Notes: generated by a model not told the origin, from the sequence alone. A stretch of DNA of 50,410 nucleotides from Bin87 sp034428455 (GCA_034428455.1 DAOUHZ010000065.1:1-50410), one strand, 5' to 3'. Shown: positions 15,754 through 24,466, numbered from the stretch's first letter. Translations and numbers: made by a program.

Positions 15754-16090
15754 ATTTTGATTCGAGCATCCCTATGATTGCCTCAGCGCCGTCAAAACAA
15801 TCTTCCCATTGCTCGTCGTTGAAGTCCCCGCGGTCTCCAAAGTCCTTCTCGAACATCAGCAGGCTCCAATACACAGACTCGATGCCGATGTCGTCTATAT
15901 CCTGCGCCAGTTTCCGGGCGGCAACCCAGAAGTCCAGGTCGTGATCCGGCGCCACCTCGCGGATGCGCTGTTGCAACGCCTCCAGCAACAGCCGGGGCGC
16001 AATTGCCGGGTTCCGATCTTTCGCCAGTGCAGACTGTTTCAAAAGCGTTGCCGTAGAGGTCAGCGCAGGCGGTTTTTTCTGCATGGCCAT
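15746..16090 (-). CDS. Hypothetical small acidic protein
   Basis: 114 residues. A basic N-terminus (MAMQKKPPALTSTATLLKQS) leads to an acidic helical body (HDLDFWVAARKLAQDIDDIG, then FEKDFGDRGDFNDEQWEDCFDG). No family is recognised. It is the first gene of a minus-strand series: it overlaps the next unknown gene by 8 bases, which then runs into the oxidoreductase and methyltransferase. A good GGGAGGTGACAG ribosome-binding region precedes the ATG region at 16090. It could be an antitoxin-like partner of the next gene. Confidence 0.6.
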   Translation of the reverse strand: MAMQKKPPALTSTATLLKQSALAKDRNPAIAPRLLLEALQQRIREVAPDHDLDFWVAARKLAQDIDDIGIESVYWSLLMFEKDFGDRGDFNDEQWEDCFDGAEAIIGMLESKYA

Positions 16091-16114
16091 GGACTGTCAC
16101 CTCCCTTGACAATT

Positions 16115-17107
16115 TTACACGGCCGGGCCGCGCAGATTGGGCGACTGGAGCACGTCGGGGTTGATGACCCGGATCGACTCTCCGGAGGCGAAGGCGCGGA
16201 TATTCTCGACCACGCCGCTATAGAAGGCGCGATAGCCTTCCTGTGTGACGTATCCCACGTGCGGGGTGATGAGCGTGTTGTCCAACGTCAGGAACGGATG
16301 ACCAGCCGGCAATGGTTCCACGTCGAAGGTGTCCAGCGCGGCGCCGCCGATGGCCTTGCGCTGGAGCGCGTCTACCAGCGCCGCCTCGTCAACGATGGGT
16401 CCACGGGAGATATTAACCAGGATCGCCGACGGTTTCATCAGCCCAATCTCGTGGGCTCCCACCAGGCCCCGTGTACGGTCGCTGAGGCGGACGTGGACGG
16501 ACACGACGTCGCCCTCCCCGAGCAGCGTGTCCTTGTCGACCAGGGTGGCGTCGCACTCCGCGGCCCGCTCCGCCGTCAGGTTCTGACTCCAGGCTATGAC
16601 ATCCATATCGAAAGCGTTGCCGACGCGGGCCACCAGCGAGCCGATGTGTCCCAAGCCCAGCAGCGCTAAAGTCTTTCCCCGCAGACCGTGGCCCACGTGG
16701 ATGCCCCACTTGCCCTGGTCGCGGGTGGCCCTATCCTCTTCAGCGATGCGGCGCATCAAGCCTATGATCAGGCCCCAGGTCAGCTCGGTGGGACCCTCGC
16801 CCTCGCCGGGCGTACCGCAAACGGTGATGCCCAGTTCGGTGGCCGCGTCGGTGTCGAACGATGCGTTTCGGGCGCCGGTGGTGATCAGGCAGCGCAGCGC
16901 GGGCAGTCTCTCCAGCAGAGAGCGCGGGAATGCAGTCCGCTCCCGCATGCCCATGACGATGTCAAAGCCAGCCAGGCGCGTCGCCAGTGCATCCTCGTCG
17001 GCGATATGGTCACTGAAGAAGGTGACCTCAAGGCCGTCGGGGAGGCTCGACCAATCGGCCATGCTGGAGGCGACACTCTGGTAGTCATCGAGGACAGCGA
17101 CTTTCAT
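16115..17107 (-). CDS. D-isomer-specific 2-hydroxyacid dehydrogenase
   Basis: 330 residues. N-terminal substrate domain, then the NAD-binding motif LALLGLGHIGSLVARVG, and the catalytic triad: Arg in LVNISRGPIVDEAALVDAL, Glu in LDTFDVEPLPAGHPF and His in LITPHVGYVTQEG. It reduces a 2-keto acid or oxidises a D-2-hydroxyacid; phosphoglycerate or glyoxylate/hydroxypyruvate reductase activity is possible but the product is not SerA (no ACT domain, shorter). The ATG at 17107 was preferred over a GTG four codons upstream because GAGGTG lies at a suitable distance and MKVAVLDDYQ is the usual start. Confidence 0.9.
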   Translation of the reverse strand: MKVAVLDDYQSVASSMADWSSLPDGLEVTFFSDHIADEDALATRLAGFDIVMGMRERTAFPRSLLERLPALRCLITTGARNASFDTDAATELGITVCGTPGEGEGPTELTWGLIIGLMRRIAEEDRATRDQGKWGIHVGHGLRGKTLALLGLGHIGSLVARVGNAFDMDVIAWSQNLTAERAAECDATLVDKDTLLGEGDVVSVHVRLSDRTRGLVGAHEIGLMKPSAILVNISRGPIVDEAALVDALQRKAIGGAALDTFDVEPLPAGHPFLTLDNTLITPHVGYVTQEGYRAFYSGVVENIRAFASGESIRVINPDVLQSPNLRGPAV

Positions 17108-17427
17108 GGGTCTGATCACCTCGTTAATTCGGTTGAGCCGGGCTGTTCACTTGAACGCCGGCATGACTTTTGCTGTTCAGAGGCAGCGTGTGCACTGCCA
17201 TGCCGATAAGTAGCCGCCGGGTCCGCGTCGCAATGGTGCTGGGCGACGACAGGGCCGAGCGGTCGGGGGTGAAGTGCATTTCCGCCTGCCGGCAACATTG
17301 GGGCGAATAGTTCGGCAAGTAAAGCACAGGGCAAATTGGGGGTCAAGTTGACCCGGACGCCGCGCACGCGCTGGCGCCAGACTGCACTTTTGAGCCAGAG
17401 GGCACGGTGAGTTTCGCGCCGGATTCC

Positions 17428-17457
17428 TTTACATCCTTTCCGGGCTTATGGTACGAT
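17428..17457 (+). promoter_or_regulatory. Promoter of tRNA-Gly
   Basis: TTTACA (17428-17433), an 18-base spacer and TACGAT (17452-17457) lie 22 bases ahead of the tRNA 5' end. The remaining upstream stretch (17108-17427) has no gene that I can support. Confidence 0.55.
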
Positions 17458-17479
17458 CACAGCAAGCGACGCACAGCCG

Positions 17480-17554
17480 GCGGAAGTGGCTCAGTGGTAG
17501 AGCGTCTCCTTGCCAAGGAGAAGGTCGCGGGTTCGAATCCCGTCTTCCGCTCCA
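17480..17554 (+). tRNA. tRNA-Gly (anticodon GCC), CCA encoded
   Basis: Complete cloverleaf: acceptor GCGGAAG (17480-17486) pairs with CTTCCGC (17544-17550); D stem GCTC/GAGC; anticodon stem TCTCC/GGAGA around loop TTGCCAA with anticodon GCC at 17512-17514; T loop GGTTCGAATCC. Discriminator T at 17551 is followed by a chromosomal CCA. It reads the glycine codons GGC and GGU. Confidence 0.97.
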
Positions 17555-17568
17555 CTTTCACCGATTAT

Positions 17569-17599
17569 GACGGCTCCGTTTGGAGCCGTCGGTTTTTTT
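17569..17599 (+). terminator. Rho-independent terminator after tRNA-Gly
   Basis: A 9-bp GC-rich stem (GACGGCTCC / GGAGCCGTC) with a 4-base loop is followed by GG and seven T residues. It begins 14 bases after the tRNA CCA end. Confidence 0.9.
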
Positions 17600-17626
17600 G
17601 CCAGTGGCAGTTCGCCGCGCAGCAGG

Positions 17627-18379
17627 TCAGCCGAAGAAGCCCTGGCCGCCGTTCACGTGAATGGTCTGGCCGGTGATGAAACCGCCGTCGTCGGTGCAGA
17701 GGAAGGTGACCGCCGATGCGATCTCATCGGGCTTGCCCTGTCTCCCCAGGGGCACGGCGGAAGCGTCGGGAACCCGGCCGGCGTACCATTCCGGGTTGGC
17801 CCGACTGGTGTCGATGCTTCCCGGGGAAACGACGTTGACGCGAATGTTGTTGCCAGCAAACTCCGAGGCCAGGCTGCGAGCCATGCCGACAATACCCATC
17901 TTCGCCGCCGACACGTGAGCGCGCAGCGGGCTGCCCCGAAAGGCCCCGTCTCCGGTCAAGAACACGATGCGACCGAAATTGTTGTCCACCATCTGCTGAA
18001 TGACGCCCCGGGTGGTGTAGAAGGAACCGTCCAGCACCACGCCGCGCACATGCTCCCAGTCTTCCACCGTCACTTCGGTGAAGGGTTTGTGCGGGCGAAT
18101 GGCGGCATTATTCACCAGGATGTCGATGTGCCCGAAAGTGGACATGGCGGCGTCGATCATGGCGTCAACCTGGTCCTTCTGGGAAACGTCGGCGAGGACG
18201 GGCAGAGCCTTCACCCCCAATTCCTCGACGGCAGCCGCGGTAGCCTCCGCCTCATCGCGGTTGCTGCGCGCGTTGACTACAATGTTGGCCCCTTCCGAGG
18301 CCATCATCAACGCCGTGGCCCGGCCGATGTTGCGGCCCGATCCGGTTATCAGTGCTACCCTGCCGTCCAGCTTGCCCAT
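17627..18379 (-). CDS. SDR-family protein lacking the catalytic Asn, Ser and Tyr
   Basis: 250 residues with a FabG-like Rossmann fold. The cofactor motif TGSGRNIGR (12-20) and NNAAIRP (90-96) are intact, as is the C-terminal GFITGQTIHVNGGQGFFG. The active-site tetrad is not: Asn is Val115 (VRGVVLDGSF), Ser is Gly143 (FLTGDGAFRG) and Tyr is Val156 (AHVSAAK); only Lys160 remains. A classical SDR redox reaction is therefore doubtful. The protein may use other residues, such as His155, or have become a binding or regulatory protein. It converges with tRNA-Gly and is otherwise isolated. A TATAAT on the minus strand at 18433-18438 is a possible -10 element. Confidence 0.88.
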   Translation of the reverse strand: MGKLDGRVALITGSGRNIGRATALMMASEGANIVVNARSNRDEAEATAAAVEELGVKALPVLADVSQKDQVDAMIDAAMSTFGHIDILVNNAAIRPHKPFTEVTVEDWEHVRGVVLDGSFYTTRGVIQQMVDNNFGRIVFLTGDGAFRGSPLRAHVSAAKMGIVGMARSLASEFAGNNIRVNVVSPGSIDTSRANPEWYAGRVPDASAVPLGRQGKPDEIASAVTFLCTDDGGFITGQTIHVNGGQGFFG

Positions 18380-18484
18380 GTCTGCAACTCTCCCCGTGAA
18401 GTTTCCACTGCGGGTTGAACCCGGTGGCGGCGATTATAGCGTACCTGATAGCACACGGCCCTTTTGAACTCTATACTTTCGATC

Positions 18485-20332
18485 ATGCGTTACGTACCAG
18501 CCTGGTTGGCCTTTGGCTTGATGGGGGTGATCGCCTGCGTTGGCTGCCTCTTTGGCAGCGCCCCGTCAACCGAGCCAGCCGAAGTTGACCTGCGGGCGAC
18601 CATCGATGCGGCACTGGCGAGAGTCGCTGCATCGCCGGAAACCGGGCCTGCGCCCACTGCGACTCCGCCGCCGGCCACCGCTGCGCCCACCGCGCCGCCG
18701 GCAAATGCCCCGTCGCCGGTCGTTCCGGCCACGGCGATACCTCGCCAACCTCCCACCGCTACCCCGGTGCCTTCAGCATTCAGCCTTTCCGAGGCGCGCA
18801 ATTGGGAATTCGCGGAACAGGCTAATCCCGTTGTCGCCGCTCAGATTCGCAGCATCAGTTGGATTGCGGACGGCTTGCAGACCGTGGACGAGTTCAACGC
18901 TGCCGAACGCATGGTCAACCTGGGTCTCGATGCGCCGGAGGCCCTGAGCGCGTTGCTGGCGTCCGACGAATTCAAAAACGGCCTGCGACCAATGGATTTG
19001 CCCGCATTATTGTCCCTGCAGCGGATGGCCCGGGACAGACCGGAACGGTTGGCGCAGCTCGTCAGCGCGGGCTGGTTCCGCGATGGTCTGACTACCACCG
19101 AAGCCGCGATTGTGGCAGTCCTCTACGAACGTTCCCGGTTCCTGTCCCCCGAATTCGATGCGACAGTGGCCAACCCCGAAACCCTCAACGTAGAACTGGG
19201 AACCACAACCGACAGGAGCGGATCGGCAGTCCCAATCGCGATAGTCCGCTCCGGGCCCACGCCAGCCGACTCGCCGGTGATGGCCGTCGCCCAGGCTGCG
19301 GTGCCCGTTTTCGAGGACATGTTCGATGCCGATTTTCCGGTCCCGGCCATCGTGATACACGTCACCGACTATGTCGTGGGGGTGGCGGCCGGCACCAACT
19401 ATCAGACGCACGTCACGCTGTTGCCAGAGATCGACGACAACTCCAAACCGGATTTTGCTCCGCATGCCGTTTTTCACGAGATTGCGCGTTATTATCTGTA
19501 TGCGGAACCCGTCTGGTACGCCGAAGGCGGGGCGGATTTCGCCGCCACCTACGCTCGCCACATCACCGCCGGCGCGCCCCTGGAGTCGACCAACTATCCC
19601 TGCCCCGGCGCCTCGTCTCTCAGCGAACTCGAACTGAGGTCACCGGACAATCTACAGGAGGCGCAGGCGGATCCCGGCTTGTGGCGATGCAACTACTACC
19701 TGGGCGAGCGGTTGTTGCTGGCCCTGTACCGCCAACTAGGTGAGGAACGGTTCCTCCAGGCTTGGCGCGCGCTATATGCCACGCTGGCGCGAGACCCTTC
19801 TTATCCGTCGCAGCACGATTTCACGGAAACCGATATCCGCGTGGAATGGCTCCGGGCCGGCGGCATGCAGATGCAGCCTGACCTGGAGCACATCTGGGAC
19901 CAGTGGTACCGGGGTCGCACACCCACCGTGGTCGAAGCAGTCCCTGATCCGGCTCCGGTAGATCCAACCCTGCCGACGGTTAACGGCCGGGTTGACCAGG
20001 CGTACGTCGCGCTGAGCGTTGACGGTCAGCCGGTCGACGGGTTTTCGGCGTCGGATGTAGAGGGTTGGGTTTACCTGACGCTCAAATACTCTTACTCGGT
20101 CTCCGGAGATCCCAACCAACTGGATTTCGAGGTGGTCGAGTATTTTCAGGATGGTTTCACCAACAGCCGGCGCCGAGTGCCTGTGCAGCTCGAATCACGG
20201 TTCGCCGGCGGCACCCAGTGGCTATCGGTAGGTCCAACCGCTCCGCTGCGTTGGGCGCCGGGGCGCTATTGGGCATACGTGTACGAGTCCGGCCGCAAGA
20301 TCGCCGAGGTGCAGTTCGACGTCACGCCGTAA
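18485..20332 (+). CDS. Lipoprotein with degenerate gluzincin-like peptidase domain
   Basis: 615 residues. The N-terminus is a lipoprotein signal (WLAFGLMGVIAC, lipidated Cys18, with another Cys at 21). A Pro/Thr/Ala-rich linker (about 55-105) leads to helical repeats (residues 125-215) and then a domain with VFHEIARYYLYAEPVWYAEGGADF. That resembles the peptidase-MA gluzincin core: HExxH followed by the third-ligand Glu in WxxEGxA. Here the second His is Arg335 (H331-E332-I-A-R335), while Glu347 is present, so zinc binding is probably impaired. The last 120 residues look like a beta-sandwich (VNGRVDQAYVALSVDGQPVD). It would sit on the outer face of the membrane. Start ATG chosen because the upstream TTG adds nothing. 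Confidence 0.75.
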   Translation: MRYVPAWLAFGLMGVIACVGCLFGSAPSTEPAEVDLRATIDAALARVAASPETGPAPTATPPPATAAPTAPPANAPSPVVPATAIPRQPPTATPVPSAFSLSEARNWEFAEQANPVVAAQIRSISWIADGLQTVDEFNAAERMVNLGLDAPEALSALLASDEFKNGLRPMDLPALLSLQRMARDRPERLAQLVSAGWFRDGLTTTEAAIVAVLYERSRFLSPEFDATVANPETLNVELGTTTDRSGSAVPIAIVRSGPTPADSPVMAVAQAAVPVFEDMFDADFPVPAIVIHVTDYVVGVAAGTNYQTHVTLLPEIDDNSKPDFAPHAVFHEIARYYLYAEPVWYAEGGADFAATYARHITAGAPLESTNYPCPGASSLSELELRSPDNLQEAQADPGLWRCNYYLGERLLLALYRQLGEERFLQAWRALYATLARDPSYPSQHDFTETDIRVEWLRAGGMQMQPDLEHIWDQWYRGRTPTVVEAVPDPAPVDPTLPTVNGRVDQAYVALSVDGQPVDGFSASDVEGWVYLTLKYSYSVSGDPNQLDFEVVEYFQDGFTNSRRRVPVQLESRFAGGTQWLSVGPTAPLRWAPGRYWAYVYESGRKIAEVQFDVTP

Positions 20333-20389
20333 TCGCTCCGGCCATTGCCCCGACTCAACTACCATAAATGAAATAAGGAAGCAGACGGC

Positions 20390-21214
20390 ATGAACTACGA
20401 ACGCTTGGGATTGTCTGACCTGAAGGTCCCCGAGATTGGCCTGGGCACCTGGCGATACACCGGCGGATCCGAACCGCTGCGACGCGGCGTCGAGCTGGGC
20501 GCAAACCTCATCGACACCGCGGAGATGTACCGCACCGAGGCCGCGGTGGGCGAGGCGATTAGCGGCATCCGCGATCAGGTCATCGTGGCGACCAAGGTGC
20601 TGGGCAGCCATTTGCGCTACGACGAGGTGCTCAAGGCAGCCGAGCAAAGCCTGCGTCTGCTGGCCGTGGACCGCATCGACCTGTACCAGATCCACTGGCC
20701 GAACCCGAGAGTGCCGATTGCCGAAACCATGCGCGCCATGGACCGCCTGGTATCCGACGGTGCTGTAGCGTACGTTGGCGTCAGCAACTTTTCGGTGGAC
20801 GAGATGCGGGAAGCCCAAGCGGCCATGCCCAACGTGCCCATCGTCTCCAACCAGATCCTGTACAACCTGCGCCGCCGCAGCGCCGAGCGCGACGTCATAC
20901 CATACTGCCGCCGGAACAATATCACGGTGATCGCGTACTCGCCGCTCCACGAAGGGGCCCTGGTGGGCAACCGGGGCGGACGCCTGCGCCGGGCGCTGGG
21001 CCGGAACCGCGACAACGACATATTGGAAGAAATCGCCGGCGAGGTCGGGAAAACGGCGGCCCAGGTAGCGTTGAACTGGGTCGCTGACCAGGAGGGGATC
21101 ATCGCCATCCCCAAGTCCAACAGTGTGGAACGAACCGAGGCCAACTGCGCGGCCTCGGGCTGGAGCCTTACGACGAACCAACGCCAGGGACTGGAGCAGG
21201 CTTTTCCCATCTAG
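20390..21214 (+). CDS. Aldo/keto reductase
   Basis: 274 residues, an (alpha/beta)8 NADPH-dependent reductase. The tetrad is seen: Asp and Tyr in LIDTAEMYRTE, Lys in VIVATKVLG, His in YQIHWPNPR. The cofactor-binding C-terminal segment IAIPKSNSVERTEANC is also clear. Such enzymes reduce sugar aldehydes, ketones and related carbonyls; the substrate is not predictable. It is monocistronic, 57 bases after the lipoprotein gene. Confidence 0.93.
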   Translation: MNYERLGLSDLKVPEIGLGTWRYTGGSEPLRRGVELGANLIDTAEMYRTEAAVGEAISGIRDQVIVATKVLGSHLRYDEVLKAAEQSLRLLAVDRIDLYQIHWPNPRVPIAETMRAMDRLVSDGAVAYVGVSNFSVDEMREAQAAMPNVPIVSNQILYNLRRRSAERDVIPYCRRNNITVIAYSPLHEGALVGNRGGRLRRALGRNRDNDILEEIAGEVGKTAAQVALNWVADQEGIIAIPKSNSVERTEANCAASGWSLTTNQRQGLEQAFPI

Positions 21215-21330
21215 GCAGCGTGGGCATCCGGGCGGTTGCGCCTCGCTCCGGCCCGTGCGCGGGAGCCCGGTATGGTACGCTTGCCGGCACGAATCTGACG
21301 ATGACCCTGCCTGACTGGAGGTGCACTCAA

Positions 21331-22218
21331 ATGTCTCTGCGTTCCGACCTGAAAAACCGATTGACCGCCGGTGAAACCATTGTCGCCCCCGGCGCCTACG
21401 ACCCGATGTCCGCCCGTGTGGTGCAGTCGCTGGGGTTCGACACCGTGTACGTGGGCGGCTACATGAGCGGCGCGCATCTGGCCGTCACCGAGCCGCTGAT
21501 GACATTGACCGAGCAGGTCGACGTCGCCCAGCGCGTGGCGAAATCCGTGCCGCTGCCGGTGATCTGCGACGCCGGCGCCGGCTACGGCGATCCGGTCCAC
21601 ACCATGCACACGGTGCGCACCTTCGAGCGGGCCGGTATCTGCGGCATCCACATCGAAGACCAGGTGTTCCCCAAGCGGGCGTCGTACCACGCCGGCCTGG
21701 AGCACGTGATTCCCATCGACGAGTTCCTGGAAAAGATGCGCTATGCGTTGGAAGCCCGCAGCGATCCGGATTTCCTTATCATCGGCCGCACGGACTCCTT
21801 CACCGCCGTCGAGGGCGACATGGAAGACGCCATCGCGCGCGGCAACGCCCTGCGCGACCTGGGAGTGGACGTAGTGATGCCCCGGGGCGTACGACAGCGT
21901 GAGGATCTGGCAACCTTCCGCGCCGGCGTTCCCAACGTGCCGCTGCTGGTCATCGCCGGCACCGACGACATCACGGTGCAGGAGTACGAGGAACTGGGCT
22001 ACAAGGTCATCATCTACGCCACCACGCCGGCCATCGCGGCGGTGCAGGGCATCCAGAACGCATACACCAGCCTGCGGGACACCGGCCACATCGGGATCGG
22101 CGCGGCGGAAGTTGCCCAGCGCCGGGCCGAGGTGGAGGCGCTGATCAGCCTGCCCGAATATCAGGCGGTGGAAGCGGCTACGACGGAAAGGGAATTCCAG
22201 GACCGCGTGGGGCACTAA
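21331..22218 (+). CDS. Isocitrate lyase/PEP mutase-family protein
   Basis: 295 residues. The family barrel is recognised from PGAYDPMSARVVQSLGFDTV, the magnesium-site DAGAGYGDPVHTM and GICGIHIEDQVFPKR. The catalytic KKCGH-type Cys loop of isocitrate and methylisocitrate lyases is replaced by KRASYHAG. That suggests a PEP mutase, oxaloacetate decarboxylase or other carboxyvinyl-phosphonate-like role rather than a true lyase; the substrate is open. The ATG at 21331 follows GGAGG closely. It is followed by a strong GC hairpin before the next small gene. Confidence 0.87.
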   Translation: MSLRSDLKNRLTAGETIVAPGAYDPMSARVVQSLGFDTVYVGGYMSGAHLAVTEPLMTLTEQVDVAQRVAKSVPLPVICDAGAGYGDPVHTMHTVRTFERAGICGIHIEDQVFPKRASYHAGLEHVIPIDEFLEKMRYALEARSDPDFLIIGRTDSFTAVEGDMEDAIARGNALRDLGVDVVMPRGVRQREDLATFRAGVPNVPLLVIAGTDDITVQEYEELGYKVIIYATTPAIAAVQGIQNAYTSLRDTGHIGIGAAEVAQRRAEVEALISLPEYQAVEAATTEREFQDRVGH

Positions 22219-22242
22219 TTGCGGCAAACTCTTGAGACTATC

Positions 22243-22266
22243 GGCCCCGGCGTCGCTGCCGGGGCC
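22243..22266 (+). terminator. GC-rich hairpin between PEP-mutase-family gene and small gene pair
   Basis: Perfect 9-bp stem GGCCCCGGC / GCCGGGGCC with a 6-base loop. There is no U-tract, so termination is uncertain; it could also be an attenuator or mRNA stabiliser ahead of the following gene. Confidence 0.45.
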
Positions 22267-22309
22267 GGCGACTCCGTGCCGTGCCTTGGAAAAAGGAGAG
22301 GAGACTTTC

Positions 22310-22582
22310 ATGGCTACCGAGAATCGCCAGCGCAGCGATCTGGCGACCCGCGCCCACGCCATCTACGATGCAGAGCTGCGGCACAAGCTGGAACCGCACG
22401 AACACGGCCGGTATTTGGCCCTGGAGGTTGAGACGGGCGACTACGAGATTGCCGACCGTTTCAGAGACGCCAACGCGCAGTTGCGTGAGCGGCATCCGCT
22501 CCCCGCCATGTTCTTCACTTTCCGCATTGGCTATCAGGCCGCCCTAAAAATGGTCGGGGCGCGCTACGGGAGCAAGCCATGA
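22310..22582 (+). CDS. Hypothetical small protein paired with a retropepsin-like protein
   Basis: 90 residues, helical, charged (SDLATRAHAIYDAELRHKLE, then DYEIADRFRDANAQLRERHP). No family recognised with certainty. The ATG has AAAGGAGAGGAG upstream. Its TGA overlaps the ATG of the retropepsin-like gene by 4 bases, so the two are translated together. The arrangement is like a toxin-antitoxin pair but there is no direct evidence of toxicity. Confidence 0.7.
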   Translation: MATENRQRSDLATRAHAIYDAELRHKLEPHEHGRYLALEVETGDYEIADRFRDANAQLRERHPLPAMFFTFRIGYQAALKMVGARYGSKP

Positions 22583-22941
22583 TTTTTGGCTACGTCAACC
22601 GGAACTTGGATCCAATCGTTGCGGTTTTCGTCGTGGACGGCAATGGCTACCGATGGCGTCAGGAAGTGGTTGTTGACACCGGCTTTAACGGGGACCTGAC
22701 GTTACCGGCAGAGTTCGTTGACCATTTGGGCCTCGTTTTGGTAGGTCAAACGGAGCTCACATTGGCTACCGGACAGACAGCCGATGCTAATCAATATCAG
22801 GCGACAGCGATTTGGGACGGAGAACCACTGGACGTTGACGTGATGGAGTCGGAGAACCAATACCTGCTGGGTACGAACCTGCTCCACGGTAGAACCTTGA
22901 CCGTCCAAATGTGGGAAGGTGGCGACGTGGTTATTGACTAG
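22579..22941 (+). CDS. Clan AA (retropepsin-like) aspartic protease homologue
   Basis: 120 residues, the size of a single retropepsin monomer. The active-site motif is DTGFNGDLTLP (Asp34-Thr-Gly), and the conserved later segment is YLLGTNLLHGRTLTVQM, matching the hydrophobic-G/xN flap-end of the fold. Such proteins would act as homodimers in the cytosol. It is coupled by a 4-base overlap to the upstream 90-residue gene, and its 3' end overlaps the converging amidohydrolase gene by 11 bases. Confidence 0.8.
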   Translation: MIFGYVNRNLDPIVAVFVVDGNGYRWRQEVVVDTGFNGDLTLPAEFVDHLGLVLVGQTELTLATGQTADANQYQATAIWDGEPLDVDVMESENQYLLGTNLLHGRTLTVQMWEGGDVVID

Positions 22942-24466
22942 GCAGCCCGTCGCACCAAACCAGCCGACCGGACACGATGGTCGCCACCGCGCGCACGTCG
23001 GGTAAATCCCCCTCCGAAACCTCAAACGGGTCGGGTTCCACCACCGCCAGGTCCGCCGGCATCCCCGGCGCGATACGCCGTTGACTGGAGTGCAGGGCCA
23101 GCACCCCGACCACTGACGGCACTTTCATTCCTCCAATATCGGTCCCGCCGGCCGTTTGCCGCGAAGCGGCGGCTGCCATCGACGCCCACGGGTTCGGCTC
23201 GATAACCGGCGCGTCGGAGCCCAGGGCGGTGGGAATTCCCCGGGCGACCAACGCTCCCACCGGGTAGAGGTGCGGCAACAAGTCGGTTGCCACCGTACTG
23301 AGGTACCGCTCGCCGTCGTAGTGCAAAAACCCCGGATTCGGGACCACCATCGCCCCGCTCTGGGCCACCAACTCGAGAACATCCGGCGGACACTCGGCGC
23401 AGTGCTCGATGCGGTCCAGAAGCCGCCTGCCATCTTCGGCAACGAGCAGCGGGGAGGAGTCGCCGATGGCCAGCGCGGACGCGACCACGGCGTCGTGCTC
23501 CACCGCGTGGATCGCAACGGGAAAGCCCAGTTTGTGGGCCTGCGCCACCATTTCGTATAGCCGTGCCGGGTCCGGGCGCAGCGCTCCGGTGGAAGCGGTG
23601 AGCATGATCTTGGCGTGGCCCACAGTCAGCAGACCGTCGTTCGCGGTGGCACCGAATCCCAATCCGGCGTTCAGCATTTCTTCCAATCGGTCGAAGCCAA
23701 CCATCATGGTCAGCCGCAAGGGGAGCGTGCCGTCGCCCGTCTTCTGCTTGAAATATTGCCAGCGATCCAGACCATTGCTCGGCCCAGCATCCGTGACGGC
23801 CGTGACTCCGTACGCCAGCATCTGACTGCCAAAACTCCGCAGAACGTCCGACGTTACCCCCGGAGACCGCTCATCGGATCCTCGTGTGCGATCACGCAGC
23901 CAGTCGGACATTTCCAGCAACAATCCGGTGGGCTCTCCGTTCTGATCCTTCACAATCACGCCGCCGGGCGGATCCAGTGTCCGGCGATCAATGCCCATAG
24001 CGGCCAGCGCGTGCGAATTGAGCACGCATGCGTGTCCCGAGCGATGCTCTACCCTGACGGGTCGCGAGGTGGAAACTCGGTCCAGGTCGTGGCGGTTAAG
24101 TTGTCGTCCCAAGCCAACCGGTGAGTCGTCGTACCCATAGCCGCGTATCCATCCACTTTGCGGAGTCGCATTTCCGTGGAGCGCCGCAACAATCTCGTCC
24201 ACATCACGCGTTGCAGCCGGCTGACAATCGACCCACAGGCTGGTGGCGGCAGCGGCCAACACGTGGCAATGGGCATCCACGATTCCGGGGATGACCGTGC
24301 GGCCACCACAGTCCAAAACCGTCGTGCTCGGCGTCGCCAACCGCCGGATGTCGCGATCGCCACCTGTGGCGAGAACCCTTCCGCGGGCCACAGCCAGCGC
24401 AGTCGGGTTGTCGTCCCCAGCGAGGACTTTGCCGTTGTGCAAGACGATTTCGGCAGCGGGTGTCAT
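22931..24466 (-). CDS. YtcJ-like amidohydrolase-superfamily protein
   Basis: 511 residues. The amidohydrolase metal motif is VDAHCHVLAAA, an imperfect HxH (H-C-H). The N-terminal beta-sandwich LHNGKVLAGDDNPTALAV and the C-terminal PADLAVVEPDPFEV are characteristic, and other metal-site segments include SGHACVLNSHALAAMGI, GFPVAIHAVEHDAV, RIEHCAECPP and ALGSDAPVIEPNPW. YtcJ/N-substituted-formamide-deformylase relatives hydrolyse amide bonds in unknown small molecules. It is divergently arranged with the MBL hydrolase gene, separated by 105 bases. Confidence 0.88.
   Translation of the reverse strand: MTPAAEIVLHNGKVLAGDDNPTALAVARGRVLATGGDRDIRRLATPSTTVLDCGGRTVIPGIVDAHCHVLAAAATSLWVDCQPAATRDVDEIVAALHGNATPQSGWIRGYGYDDSPVGLGRQLNRHDLDRVSTSRPVRVEHRSGHACVLNSHALAAMGIDRRTLDPPGGVIVKDQNGEPTGLLLEMSDWLRDRTRGSDERSPGVTSDVLRSFGSQMLAYGVTAVTDAGPSNGLDRWQYFKQKTGDGTLPLRLTMMVGFDRLEEMLNAGLGFGATANDGLLTVGHAKIMLTASTGALRPDPARLYEMVAQAHKLGFPVAIHAVEHDAVVASALAIGDSSPLLVAEDGRRLLDRIEHCAECPPDVLELVAQSGAMVVPNPGFLHYDGERYLSTVATDLLPHLYPVGALVARGIPTALGSDAPVIEPNPWASMAAAASRQTAGGTDIGGMKVPSVVGVLALHSSQRRIAPGMPADLAVVEPDPFEVSEGDLPDVRAVATIVSGRLVWCDGLPSQ

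Noticed and set aside
17116..17367. Minus-strand 83-codon frame upstream of the tRNA
   Set aside because: Rare-looking composition, no ribosome-binding site, no likeness to any family; considered non-coding.
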